Shown here one piece after another: positions 48,286 to 56,425 of a DNA stretch of 64,000 nt (the first letter of the stretch is position 1; the number at the start of each line of letters is the position of its first letter). Both the position numbers and the translations under genes were made by a program. Source of the DNA: Mesorhizobium sp. CA8 (GTDB lineage Bacteria > Pseudomonadota > Alphaproteobacteria > Rhizobiales > Rhizobiaceae); contig NZ_JAIUHG010000002.1 of the NCBI RefSeq assembly GCF_020164955.1, positions 232,845 through 296,844 of the forward strand, in the 5' to 3' direction. The notes beneath the pieces are model-generated. The model had not been told where the DNA came from. It did no database searches and saw only the letters and a list, made by a program, of their open reading frames with translations.

Positions 48286-48873
48286 TCAAAAATGAATCCA
48301 ATTCCTCAGGCTCGTCCAGGTCTTCCTGTCGAGCCTGTAGCGCTCGACCGGCACCTGGCCCGCGACGATCGAGTTCAGCATGCCCTGGCCGGCATACTGG
48401 AAGCCGCATTTGTGGATGACCCGGCGCGAGGCCGGATTGATCACCCTTGTCGAGGCATGCAGCACCTGGATCGAGGTCCGCTGGAAGGCGAGGTCGACCA
48501 GGACGTGCGCGGCCTCGGTGGCATAGCCGCGCTTCCAGTAAGGCTCGCCGATCCAGTAGCCCAGTTCCAGGCCGCGATCGGTGGTGTTGAGCCCGGCGCA
48601 GCCGACGAAGGTGCCGGTATCCTTGAGCGTCAGGGCATAGACAATGCCGGCGCGGCGCGACGCCGCCATGGCGAGGAAGGTCCGGCCCTCGGCTTCGCCA
48701 TAAGGATGCGGCATGCGGGCCAGCATTTCGGCGACATGCCGGTTGTCGGCCAGCGTGACGAGTTGCTCCAGATCGCTCTCGCGCGGGGCGCGCATGGCCA
48801 GACGCTCGGTGGCCAGCACCGGGCAATCGATCGCGTAACTTTCGTCTTCGGAGTCTTCCGCTTCGGCAACCAT
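48286..48873 (-). CDS. GNAT-family acetyltransferase (RimJ/RimL-like)
   Basis: A 195-residue acetyltransferase of the RimJ/RimL branch. It contains 'LATERLAMRAPRESDLEQLVTLADNRHVAEML', the acetyl-CoA region 'LGYWIGEPYWKRGYATEAAHVLVDLAFQ' and 'NPASRRVIHKCGFQYAGQG'. GGAGG precedes ATG 48873, which is preferred over an upstream in-frame start at 48924 lying in the rpmA terminator. It is separate from the rplU-rpmA transcript. The target is unknown. Confidence 0.88.
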   Translation of the reverse strand: MVAEAEDSEDESYAIDCPVLATERLAMRAPRESDLEQLVTLADNRHVAEMLARMPHPYGEAEGRTFLAMAASRRAGIVYALTLKDTGTFVGCAGLNTTDRGLELGYWIGEPYWKRGYATEAAHVLVDLAFQRTSIQVLHASTRVINPASRRVIHKCGFQYAGQGMLNSIVAGQVPVERYRLDRKTWTSLRNWIHF

Positions 48874-48891
48874 TTTAGTCCTCCAGGGCAA

Positions 48892-48931
48892 GAAAAAATG
48901 AAAAAGGAGAGAGGGCAAACCCATCTCTCCT
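48892..48931 (-). terminator. Rho-independent terminator of the rplU-rpmA operon
   Basis: On the minus strand the stem AGGAGAGA / TCTCTCCT encloses an 11-base loop and runs into TTTTCATTTTTTC. It lies about 70 bases after the rpmA stop and just upstream of the acetyltransferase start. Confidence 0.82.
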
Positions 48932-48999
48932 GATCCTTTTCCTGGCCTGGCCAGACACCGGTTCCCGAGATGGGCGCCGGTGTTATGGTGCGGAACCGG

Positions 49000-49269
49000 C
49001 TACTCCGCTGCTTTGGTAATCGGGTTCACCGATACGTAGGTTCGGCCGTTGGCTTTCTTGTTGAAGGTGACTGCGCCGGCTTCGAGCGCAAAAAGGGTGT
49101 GGTCCGTGCCCATGCCAACATTGGTGCCCGGATGCCATTGCGTGCCGCGCTGACGAATGATGATGTTGCCGGCGATGACGGCTTCGCCGCCGAACTTCTT
49201 CACGCCGAGACGCTTGGAGTGCGAATCGCGACCGTTGCGCGACGAACCGCCAGCTTTCTTGTGTGCCAT
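49000..49269 (-). CDS. rpmA: 50S ribosomal protein L27
   Basis: An 89-residue basic protein starting '[28 protein letters not shown]', the L27 signature. Its N-terminus reaches the peptidyl-transferase centre. The Firmicutes-type cleavable N-extension is absent, as expected. It lies 115 bases downstream of rplU in the usual rplU-rpmA order. Confidence 0.97.
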   Translation of the reverse strand: MAHKKAGGSSRNGRDSHSKRLGVKKFGGEAVIAGNIIIRQRGTQWHPGTNVGMGTDHTLFALEAGAVTFNKKANGRTYVSVNPITKAAE

Positions 49270-49384
49270 TTGACTAACTCCGATGCGCCCTGAGGCGCTT
49301 GAATGGTCTTATGAACGCGTTCGCGTTCCGTTTCAAGTGCGCACCGGCGACGATTGTCGCCGGGCCATCTTATTTCAACCTGCC

Positions 49385-50083
49385 TTACTTCTTCGCCAGT
49401 TCCTTGGCCTGCTCGCGCCAGTCCTTGATCTGGTCGGCGCTAAACGGCATGTGCTCGTCGATCTTGGCGACATCCTTGTCGGTGAGCTTGGCGAGCTGCG
49501 CGAAGGTGACGATGCCCTGTTCGGCGAGGTCCTTCGCCGCGACCGGGCCGATGCCCTTGATCACGGTCAGGTCATCCGGCTCGCCCTTCGGCGCCTTGAA
49601 CAGCGGCGCGGCCTTTGCCTCTTCGCCGGAAGCGGCGTCAGACTTGGGCTCCTTCTTGGCCTTGGCCTCCTTCGGAGCGGCTTCGGCCTTTGCCTCGGCG
49701 GCGACTTCCGCCTTGGCTTCGGGGGCCTTGGCCTCTGCCTTGGCGGCGGCCTTCTTCGACGGCTTGGCGCCGCCCAGCAGGATCTCGGCGATCCTGACGG
49801 TGGTCAAAAGCTGGCGGTGGCCGATCTTGCGGCGCGAATTCTGGCGGCGGCGCTTCTTGAAAGCGATGACGGTGCGGTTCTTGCCCTGCTCGACGACTTC
49901 CGCCGTGACCAGAGCGCCATCGACGAACGGCGCGCCGAAGGTGACATTCTCGCCCTCGCCATGCGCGAGCACATTGCCGATCTCGACGATATCGCCGACC
50001 TTGGCTTCGAGTTTCTCGATCTTCAGGAGATCGTTGGCGGCGACGCGATACTGCTTGCCGCCCGTTTTGATGACTGCGAACAT
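49385..50083 (-). CDS. rplU: 50S ribosomal protein L21 with a C-terminal extension and helix-hairpin-helix-like domain
   Basis: A 232-residue protein. Residues 1-103 are ordinary L21 ('[13 protein letters not shown]', '[20 protein letters not shown]'). L21 is about 103 residues in E. coli. Here an Ala/Lys/Glu-rich linker (about 110-170) leads to a 60-residue module '[31 protein letters not shown]' near the end, a helix-hairpin-helix type sequence common in nucleic-acid-binding proteins. Similar long L21 proteins are known from rhizobia. The ATG at 50083 starts the conserved domain. Confidence 0.93.
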   Translation of the reverse strand: MFAVIKTGGKQYRVAANDLLKIEKLEAKVGDIVEIGNVLAHGEGENVTFGAPFVDGALVTAEVVEQGKNRTVIAFKKRRRQNSRRKIGHRQLLTTVRIAEILLGGAKPSKKAAAKAEAKAPEAKAEVAAEAKAEAAPKEAKAKKEPKSDAASGEEAKAAPLFKAPKGEPDDLTVIKGIGPVAAKDLAEQGIVTFAQLAKLTDKDVAKIDEHMPFSADQIKDWREQAKELAKK

Positions 50084-50115
50084 TTTTTGCCTTTCGCTGT
50101 TCGGTCGGCCTCGAT

Positions 50116-50134
50116 GAACCGCCTCGGGCGGTTC
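50116..50134 (-). promoter_or_regulatory. Hairpin in the rplU 5' leader
   Basis: On the minus strand GAACCGCC-CGA-GGCGGTTC forms a perfect 8-bp stem 32 bases upstream of the rplU start codon. It could be a leader element for ribosomal-protein feedback control, or, read on the plus strand with the nearby CTTTTTG, a weak terminator. The role is not decided. Confidence 0.45.
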
Positions 50135-50409
50135 GGCCGTCTTTTTGTCAGTCTGCGGGTTCAAAAAACAAGCGGCGCGGAAGAGCCTCCACGCCGAATG
50201 CGGGCTGTCCCTAACCGAAGGTTGCGCCGGAGTCAAGGCAAGCGGCTTGTCGTTGGAGAGGCCGCGAGCGACGTTGCCGGCAAATATCGGTCCGTCCCGT
50301 CGCAATCGCTTTTCGCGGAAGCCGGAAATCGGTCGAATAGGGCCTTGTAACCGGAGCAGTCAGCCGTTATCTAGTGCGCCGCGCCGGCAACGGCCGACCA
50401 TGACCTCGC

Positions 50410-50499
50410 GGAGAGGTGGCAGAGTGGTCGAATGCACCGCACTCGAAATGCGGCATACTCGCAAGGGTATCGGGGGTTCGAATCCCTCCCTCTCCGCCA
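50410..50499 (+). tRNA. tRNA-Ser (anticodon CGA)
   Basis: A 90-base tRNA with CCA encoded. The acceptor GGAGAGG pairs with CCTCTCC (50489-50495). The anticodon stem CCGCA/TGCGG encloses loop CTCGAAA with anticodon CGA, reading UCG. A long variable arm (ATACTCGCAAGGGTAT) is typical of serine tRNAs, and the T-arm has GGGGGTTCGAATCCC. It sits at the edge of the accessory block that follows, a common integration site in rhizobia. Confidence 0.96.
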
Positions 50500-50580
50500 G
50501 TCAAGCCCCGAAAAGCCCAGATTTCTGCGGTTCTTACTTCTGGGGCACATCCTTTCCCACCAGTTTTCCCACCAGCAGCT

Positions 50581-50982
50581 TCAATAGAGAGCATCGTGCA
50601 CCTCATTTCTTGCCAGATGAAGCGCGTCAGCAACGCTCTCCAACTCGGACATTGTGATCGTTCGCTTGCCAGTTGCCGTTCGACAAACCACATGTGGCTC
50701 GTCGGCGCTACGCGGGTCCGCCGTTGCACCGCATAGCCCGTGTGCAAGGCAATTCCTGATATCGACAAGCATCTCGATGTTGCTCCGGAGCCGCAGCCAG
50801 ACCTCTGGCTCAATTGCGCGCCAGTGCGCCCATATTGACCCTTTGGACAACAGGCGTTCTGGCTCGATTGCCTCAATGCGGCCGCGAACTTCTTCCTCCA
50901 GCCATCCCCAGTGCATGAGCACATATGCGACTGACGCCATAAGATCGCGCATGTTTGGTTTTGGAGCCCGATTTTCGGCCAT
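50581..50982 (-). CDS. Unknown protein with an RxxxxH (HEPN-like) motif
   Basis: A 133-residue, mainly helical protein not assigned to a named family. Arg76 to His81 in 'VDIRNCLAHGLCG' forms the RxxxxH pattern that marks HEPN-domain RNases, following a helix 'LRLRSNIEMLV', as in HEPN folds. A long C-terminal helix 'SELESVADALHLARNEVHDAL' fits too. It lies downstream of the HerA-type ATPase gene on the same strand after a 190-base gap. An RNase effector or toxin is possible, but many unrelated proteins contain R.{4}H, so this is tentative. Confidence 0.6.
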   Translation of the reverse strand: MAENRAPKPNMRDLMASVAYVLMHWGWLEEEVRGRIEAIEPERLLSKGSIWAHWRAIEPEVWLRLRSNIEMLVDIRNCLAHGLCGATADPRSADEPHVVCRTATGKRTITMSELESVADALHLARNEVHDALY

Positions 50983-51171
50983 GCTTGTTACTCGACCTCC
51001 GTCGTGCCGCCCCGCGCGAGGTTAGCGTCGGTGCCAGCCGACCCCGCCCCCCGGCCTGCCCAGCCGCGCGCTGGGAAAAGCATACATGCCGCAGGAACAA
51101 AGCGGCGCTATTTTCGAACTTTCTGACAAGTCAGGCAGACGAGGCGCCACAGCGCGGACGTTGAGCTTCTC

Positions 51172-53073
51172 CTAGTCCGTCATCCGTAGCATACCTGGAG
51201 ACGGGTCCATTGCGGCAATCACTGGTCGTCGCATATGGGTGAAGCTCGCCAATGCCTGACCTTGGCCAAGGCTGCGCACCATATGCCATAGGCTTTCATC
51301 CGCATTCGGAACAAAACTGCGGAGGCGGCGAGCTATCGGATCGTCGATCTTGTAGATGATCCAGTTATTGACGAGGCCAAGTACCTCATCCGGCAGATCG
51401 TTCGGCGACTGCGTGACGAACGTCAATCCGAGGTGTCGCTTTCGGCCACGCTTAGCGATGCGTACGAGCTGATCGCGTAGCGTCGGCATTTTTGTCACTC
51501 GCTTCGCGGAAAGGAATTCGTGTGCCTCCTCGATGATGACGTTCGTCGCGAGCGGTTTCTCTCCTGCCGCCGTTGCCTCGTCGTAGGCCTCTTGCTGAAA
51601 AATCAAAATTCCGCGCAGGATTTCGGCGATGGCCAGATTGCGAACGTCCATGTTCTCCAAGTCTGAGAGATCGATGATGTTCACTCGTCCAGGAGCGAGC
51701 ATGTCTGTGTATCGGAGCGGCGACGCGTTCCCGTTGTCAAACACGCCCAGGCGGCGCAGCCGGCTCAGCCTACTGGCAACGACCTTCCAGCTTCGGGTGT
51801 CGCCGAACTTCGGCCCGCCTTTGCGGCCCTTTTTCTCATCATCATCGTCGTCGTGGACCCCACCGATCTGAGCCATGATAGTCCGCTTGATCTGGATCCA
51901 GTTCCCTGTGAAACCCCGTGCCCGATAGAAGGATGGCTCGTCGTTCTGCCCCTCTGCCAACCCGATTATACCGCTTACCAGATAACCGAGGTGATCAAGC
52001 GTCATAAGTGGCCAGCCACGCTCAAATTCATCGATTTCGAGCACAAGTTCTTGGTCGCGCTTCTCCCCCTCACGTGGAAAAATCTTTAGATCGCGCATCA
52101 GACCTTTGGCGATCTCGTAGACTTTTAGTAGCCGGTCCTCTTGGGCCTGACTGAGATCCATGATCTCGGTGAACGCAAAAGGAGAAATCTCAGACAACCG
52201 CAGCGAAAAGGCCGTCCGGTTCGGGTGACCAGGGTTTGCGCAGTCACGTCCCACCAAATGATACAGATGGGTATTGTCGACACCATGGGCCTCTAGACCG
52301 CGTTCCGCCAATGCAGCCAAGAGATGCGGGCTGTCCGTTGCCTCATTGAGCTTCGCGTATTCCCCTTCTACGTCGAACAAAAATGTGCACACGCCACTTT
52401 CCTGGAGGCCTGCGGTATAGCGTCCAACGCCTGTACTCTTACCGCCGCCCGTGGTGCCGACGACGGCAGTGTGACGAGGCAGGACCGACTTCTCGTGGCT
52501 CGGGACTTTTACTTCAACAGTGTCGTGCCCGTAGACGAGACCGAGGCGAATGTTGCCGTTCAGGCTGAGAATGTCCGCCATCTCAGCATCGGGAACCGAA
52601 TGCGCTGGCGAGTTTGGCTTTGGGCGATGTCGCGCTGCTGTTAGCCCGCTGCCCACCCGTTGGCCGATGATAGTTGCCTGTACCCGGCCATGGTGGCGGG
52701 GCATAATCATGGCCCGATTTACGACAGACGCGATCAGGGCAGGAGCGTCGGCGCGCAGGCCATCAGGCTCGCAAAACGGACCAGCCGTCACGGTGGCAAT
52801 GTATTCGCGCTGGTCCGCGACGCTATGAATTTTCAACAAACTTTGCGACGGGACAACGTCAATGTTCTCCGGCGGCAGCACCACCGTGACCGTGCCATCA
52901 GAACTCGACCTATCGTCAAAAGTCGTGCGGCCGATCGAGCCTTTGTATTCAGCGGGCTCTTCGTAGGCCCCACCGTTTGCTTCAGCGTCGCGCGCCAACG
53001 AGTTGCGCGCCTCTGCTGGCGATGGCGCAATGGTTGGCTCAGGCTTCGCAGTGTAATTTTGTTCGTTCAACAT
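51172..53073 (-). CDS. HerA/DUF87-type hexameric ATPase
   Basis: A 633-residue FtsK/HerA-superfamily ATPase. The N-terminal 150 residues are a HAS-barrel-like region, then Walker A 'GTTGGGKST' (206-214), 'FLFDVEGEYA' and Walker B 'VIIEEAHEF' (512-520) with the HerA-type EEAHEF, and sensor 'FVTQSP' (552-557). The C-terminus 'SFTHMRRPVIAAMDPSPG' is typical of DUF87 proteins. HerA pumps DNA through a hexameric ring and works with NurA nuclease in archaea; in bacteria it partners with defence effectors. AGGAG precedes ATG 53073; another ATG at 53088 overlaps the upstream stop. Confidence 0.9.
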   Translation of the reverse strand: MLNEQNYTAKPEPTIAPSPAEARNSLARDAEANGGAYEEPAEYKGSIGRTTFDDRSSSDGTVTVVLPPENIDVVPSQSLLKIHSVADQREYIATVTAGPFCEPDGLRADAPALIASVVNRAMIMPRHHGRVQATIIGQRVGSGLTAARHRPKPNSPAHSVPDAEMADILSLNGNIRLGLVYGHDTVEVKVPSHEKSVLPRHTAVVGTTGGGKSTGVGRYTAGLQESGVCTFLFDVEGEYAKLNEATDSPHLLAALAERGLEAHGVDNTHLYHLVGRDCANPGHPNRTAFSLRLSEISPFAFTEIMDLSQAQEDRLLKVYEIAKGLMRDLKIFPREGEKRDQELVLEIDEFERGWPLMTLDHLGYLVSGIIGLAEGQNDEPSFYRARGFTGNWIQIKRTIMAQIGGVHDDDDDEKKGRKGGPKFGDTRSWKVVASRLSRLRRLGVFDNGNASPLRYTDMLAPGRVNIIDLSDLENMDVRNLAIAEILRGILIFQQEAYDEATAAGEKPLATNVIIEEAHEFLSAKRVTKMPTLRDQLVRIAKRGRKRHLGLTFVTQSPNDLPDEVLGLVNNWIIYKIDDPIARRLRSFVPNADESLWHMVRSLGQGQALASFTHMRRPVIAAMDPSPGMLRMTD

Positions 53074-53084
53074 GTTCACTCCTA

Positions 53085-54305
53085 TCATGCTCTAGTCGTG
53101 CGCTCATCCAAATACCGGTAGGGCTGCCCGGCGTTGCTCAGCGCTGTGAGGCTTGGCCGGTTCAGGGTCTCAGCCCCGAAGTACGTGCCGCAGATCCCAT
53201 CCGCCATGTCGATCAACATCGGGAAGCCGCGATGTTCTTGAAGGACGCTATCGGCCATAGCGATGTGCGCCGCCTCATGTGCATAGTCTCTGTGCGCGTA
53301 GAACATCCGCGCAGGTGCCATGGCCGAGGCGCGGTAGACGCCGGCGACCACCGCTGGTCCCGCCTCTCGACAGAATGGTGTTAGCTCATTGTCAGCGACC
53401 GACTTCCATTCGCCGCGATAATTGCCTTCGAGAATGCGATCTAGGTCCGCGGTGGCGTCGTCGATGATTGCGTATTCAAGGGGATCGAGCGCGTCGCCTA
53501 TCGTGAGAAAGTGTTCTTTTTTCGTTGTGCTAGGGATGAAAAGGAAGCGCTTATGCTGAAGGATCAGTCGATCGAGGACGGGAATGGACTTCTGGATCAA
53601 TTCGGTGATGCCCGCGCCGCTCAAGAGCTCATAGGCCAGGGGGTTCCCGTGACCGACGCGCCACGGGGCTTGGGCCTTATCGGCCAGAACCACTCTTTCC
53701 ATGTACGTCATGACGCCCCGCCGCATCATGTCAGTAATCTTGCGACGCCCGCCGTTGTTTTCGGGGCCACCGGATCGACGGCGCAGGATTTCGAGGGTCT
53801 CATCTAACACGGATGGGCCTCCCTTTAACGGGATGTCGCGCCGGTAAATCCGGTGCGCCCACATTTCCTCTTGACCGTAGTAGGACGTTGTCGCGACGGC
53901 GATCTGGATGATTTGGATCGACAATGTATGAAAGAGATGGCTGTTTGCGTCGCACGCCTCGACAAGCCCATTAAAAAGCACGTTGTTTTGGGCCGCCTTC
54001 ACATCAGCGAGGGTGGCGCGAAAGACGCCGGCACATGGAGGTGCGCCAGGAGAACGAATATGCGGGAAGATGTTTTCGCGGATCGACTTCCGTAGGCCAT
54101 CGCTTAACTGCTCCGCTTGTTCAATCTCTTGCTCCAGGCGGTCGAACGCCTGGATCGCCCGGACCCCCGATTGCCAAGTGTTGATGTCGAGCGTATCACC
54201 CAGGCTTTCACCCGTTATTGCCTTGTACTCCGCCGGCTCGACCGCGATCTCGTCGACGGGTTCAAGGCCGTCGTCAGACAAATTGTTTGAGTTCAAATCC
54301 GACAT
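53085..54305 (-). CDS. Probable NurA-like nuclease partner of the HerA ATPase
   Basis: A 406-residue protein with no certain assignment. Features recalling NurA-type nucleases are an acidic 'LVEACDANSHLFHTLSIQIIQIAV' (Asp119, in place of the DGS/DGT motif), then 'WAHRIYRRDI', a central 'APWRVGHGNPLAYELLSG', and a closing 'RGFPMLIDMADGICGTYFG' where NurA proteins have GYP..L..AD. It lies immediately upstream of the HerA gene, the usual place of nurA, and its stop overlaps an ATG of that gene. Nuclease activity is therefore inferred from plan and position, not shown. Confidence 0.6.
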   Translation of the reverse strand: MSDLNSNNLSDDGLEPVDEIAVEPAEYKAITGESLGDTLDINTWQSGVRAIQAFDRLEQEIEQAEQLSDGLRKSIRENIFPHIRSPGAPPCAGVFRATLADVKAAQNNVLFNGLVEACDANSHLFHTLSIQIIQIAVATTSYYGQEEMWAHRIYRRDIPLKGGPSVLDETLEILRRRSGGPENNGGRRKITDMMRRGVMTYMERVVLADKAQAPWRVGHGNPLAYELLSGAGITELIQKSIPVLDRLILQHKRFLFIPSTTKKEHFLTIGDALDPLEYAIIDDATADLDRILEGNYRGEWKSVADNELTPFCREAGPAVVAGVYRASAMAPARMFYAHRDYAHEAAHIAMADSVLQEHRGFPMLIDMADGICGTYFGAETLNRPSLTALSNAGQPYRYLDERTTRA

Positions 54306-54314
54306 CGGGGTTCC

Positions 54315-55067
54315 TTAAGGACGTTTGCTAGCGTTCTTCCGGCACAACCCGCTGGTTTCGACAGGCAGTTCAATTTTTTTGGCGGCGAGTTGTAGACGAT
54401 CAAGAAACCGATCGGTGGTCCGACGAGCATCGATCCAGCGCGCCCACGCGAAGGCGCTTTCTGGCGGGAAGCCGTAGGCCACCTCTAAGAGCTCTCGACA
54501 GTCCAGGCCCGGCACGGACGAACTCGCGATACGTCGGCTAGGCGCCAACAGCTCGTAACCAAGGAGGTCGGCCTCCGCCTCCAGCGTCAGCGTGTATTCA
54601 TCGGGCCTTCCAACTTCATCCCTCCCGAGAGCATGGCGGTACGGACCCAAGGGCACGTCGCGGAGGATGCCAGCTACGCGTTCCGAGGCCGCTAATGGTC
54701 GATTTCCGTCTAAAGCTGCAGTCACCTCCGGCCCGAGCTTTCGAACCGCCATAAGGCGGGGGCGCTCATAGTGTCGGAGGAAATGAGCGACCTCATGCGC
54801 TAGCGTCACCCGCTCTTCGTCCGGGTCCATGGCTCCGTCGAGGAAGATAAATCCGTGCCCCCGGTGGGCCACCAAACATCCACGGAGGTCGCGGTCTGCC
54901 GCTGGAAAGATCGCATCTTCCCACGTAATACCCATGGCTCGATGCTGCCGGTATACCGTCGCGGCAAGAGGGCGTTGAGCGATCCGAAATAGGTCAGCCG
55001 AAGCGGTCGGGTCATTTGCGAGAAGTCGCTCGTGCGCCCGGATAAGTTGCTCGGCCCGGTCGGTCAT
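54315..55067 (-). CDS. HEXXH metallopeptidase of the M78 (ImmA/IrrE-like) type
   Basis: A 250-residue protein with the zinc site 'TLAHEVAHFLRHYERPR' (His91-Glu-x-x-His95) and the downstream ligand helix 'TLEAEADLLGYELLAPS' (Glu163/Glu165). That is the ImmA/IrrE arrangement HExxH..ExEAdxfaxxLLxP. M78 peptidases cleave repressors to derepress mobile elements or stress genes. Its ATG overlaps the methyltransferase stop (ATGA), and it is nine bases before the next gene. In this operon it may process or regulate a partner protein; no HTH repressor gene is seen next to it. Confidence 0.8.
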   Translation of the reverse strand: MTDRAEQLIRAHERLLANDPTASADLFRIAQRPLAATVYRQHRAMGITWEDAIFPAADRDLRGCLVAHRGHGFIFLDGAMDPDEERVTLAHEVAHFLRHYERPRLMAVRKLGPEVTAALDGNRPLAASERVAGILRDVPLGPYRHALGRDEVGRPDEYTLTLEAEADLLGYELLAPSRRIASSSVPGLDCRELLEVAYGFPPESAFAWARWIDARRTTDRFLDRLQLAAKKIELPVETSGLCRKNASKRP

Positions 55068-56425
55068 TTGCTAGCCTTGCGAAGGGCGACATACAGTTCG
55101 CAAGTCATCCGTTTATGGATGCTGGCGACGCGTTGGTTTCTATTCGGCGGGGGGAGCGACCGGTTTGCCGAACTTAGATCGCGCCGATCATGGCCCAAGG
55201 TTTCTAGACCTGCAACGCGAGCAATCTCGGTAAGAACTCGTGCCCCATCGTATTCGCGCCGGCTAAGAATGGAGGGCCCGACCACGAAGAGCGCTTGGCC
55301 TCCCGGTCGGAGTACCCTGGCCGTCTCTTGAAGAACAGAAAGCATGTCGTGCACATACCGGCGCAACAAGGGTTTTCGCCTCTCATCGGCTACGCCGGCA
55401 TCAACCATTAGCTCCAACTTGTCCGGCAATTCTCCGATCGCCAGGCCCCGTTCAGTCCCGACGGAAGCCGATCGAATTGCTCGCAACTCAATGAGTTCAT
55501 GACCGAAGAAAATGAGGGTGAACTTGGAGGTCCGTAAGTAATCGATTGCGTTGACATAAGGCGGCGACGTGATCACGGCATCAACGCTCTCATCGTCCAG
55601 ATCTAGATCCCTTGCATCTCCCAGGCATATGTTTGCCGAGAGTTCCTGGTCGCTCGCGCTTTCAAGGTATTTTGCAACGTTCGCGCTGTTCCGAACCCAA
55701 AGTTCGAAGGGTGGCTTCGGGGCTCTCGTAGGCACCCGGTGTGGTCGAGAGCGTGAGAGGTCCATTGCCATGGAAGCGCCGCCCTCACGTGAGATGATGC
55801 ATGCAGAAAACGTGACAGCCGCGAAGAGTAGCATTGGGGAGGGAGGCAGATCGTCGAGTGCTTCGGCAAGGGCAAACAACTCTGTCGCCGCACGATCCTT
55901 GAACCAATAGGAAACAAATGCCTGGTCCTCTGCGGGTAAGGTGGAGAGCTTTTTACCAAGGTAGCCCGTGCCTTCGGCGAGAACATTGGCCCGAGCGAGA
56001 ACCTCATCTGAGAGCGCCAGAAATTCTCTTGGAGGCGCCGCAGCGCACAGTGCGCGTGAAAGATAGATCGCTAGCGGATCAACGTCGCGAGCGATTGCCT
56101 TCCGGCCCTCAAGCTGTGCGGCCCTTGCAACCACGCCTGAGCCACACATGGGGTCCAGAATTGTGTCTCCAGGCATGCTGAACTGTGTCACGGCTGCCCT
56201 CGCTACTTCGAGCGGCATTCGGGCCGGGAAAGGATGAGGAAACGGCCGCCGACCTCTTGTCGCCACACCCTTGGTTGCGACCACCGCCGCAAGTGACCTC
56301 TCTGCCGCGCTGAGATCGCTATCGTGTGATGGCCCGATAATCCGAGGGATCAGTGGAGGCGCAATAGTCAGTTCATCAACGATCGGCCACGCTGACGCAT
56401 CAGCATCGGTTTCCAATCTGCGCAT
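55064..56425 (-). CDS. DNA amino-methyltransferase (N4-cytosine/N6-adenine type)
   Basis: A 453-residue Rossmann-fold DNA methyltransferase. 'FPHPFPARMP' (61-70) is followed by SAM motif I 'ILDPMCGSGVVARAA' (Asp91-Gly97). After some 190 residues comes catalytic motif IV 'VITSPPYVNAIDYLRTSKF' (TSPPY 286-290), then 'RVLRPGGQALFVVG'. TSPPY is usual for N4-cytosine enzymes but also found in N6-adenine ones. The order motif I, long insert, motif IV resembles the alpha group. The ATG at 56425 follows GGGGGGATC; a TTG at 56641 would add 72 residues unlike a methyltransferase. It is the first gene of the HerA operon. Confidence 0.85.
   Translation of the reverse strand: MRRLETDADASAWPIVDELTIAPPLIPRIIGPSHDSDLSAAERSLAAVVATKGVATRGRRPFPHPFPARMPLEVARAAVTQFSMPGDTILDPMCGSGVVARAAQLEGRKAIARDVDPLAIYLSRALCAAAPPREFLALSDEVLARANVLAEGTGYLGKKLSTLPAEDQAFVSYWFKDRAATELFALAEALDDLPPSPMLLFAAVTFSACIISREGGASMAMDLSRSRPHRVPTRAPKPPFELWVRNSANVAKYLESASDQELSANICLGDARDLDLDDESVDAVITSPPYVNAIDYLRTSKFTLIFFGHELIELRAIRSASVGTERGLAIGELPDKLELMVDAGVADERRKPLLRRYVHDMLSVLQETARVLRPGGQALFVVGPSILSRREYDGARVLTEIARVAGLETLGHDRRDLSSANRSLPPPNRNQRVASIHKRMTCELYVALRKASK

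Noticed and set aside
50410..50580. Search for an integrase or a direct repeat of the tRNA-Ser 3' end around 56.4-57 kb
   Set aside because: Neither was seen, so I do not call the block a genomic island with defined att sites.
50367..50924. Minus-strand open frame over tRNA-Ser containing GGEGGIRTPD and FDHSATSP
   Set aside because: This is the well-known false protein produced by translating the antisense of a serine tRNA; the tRNA is intact.
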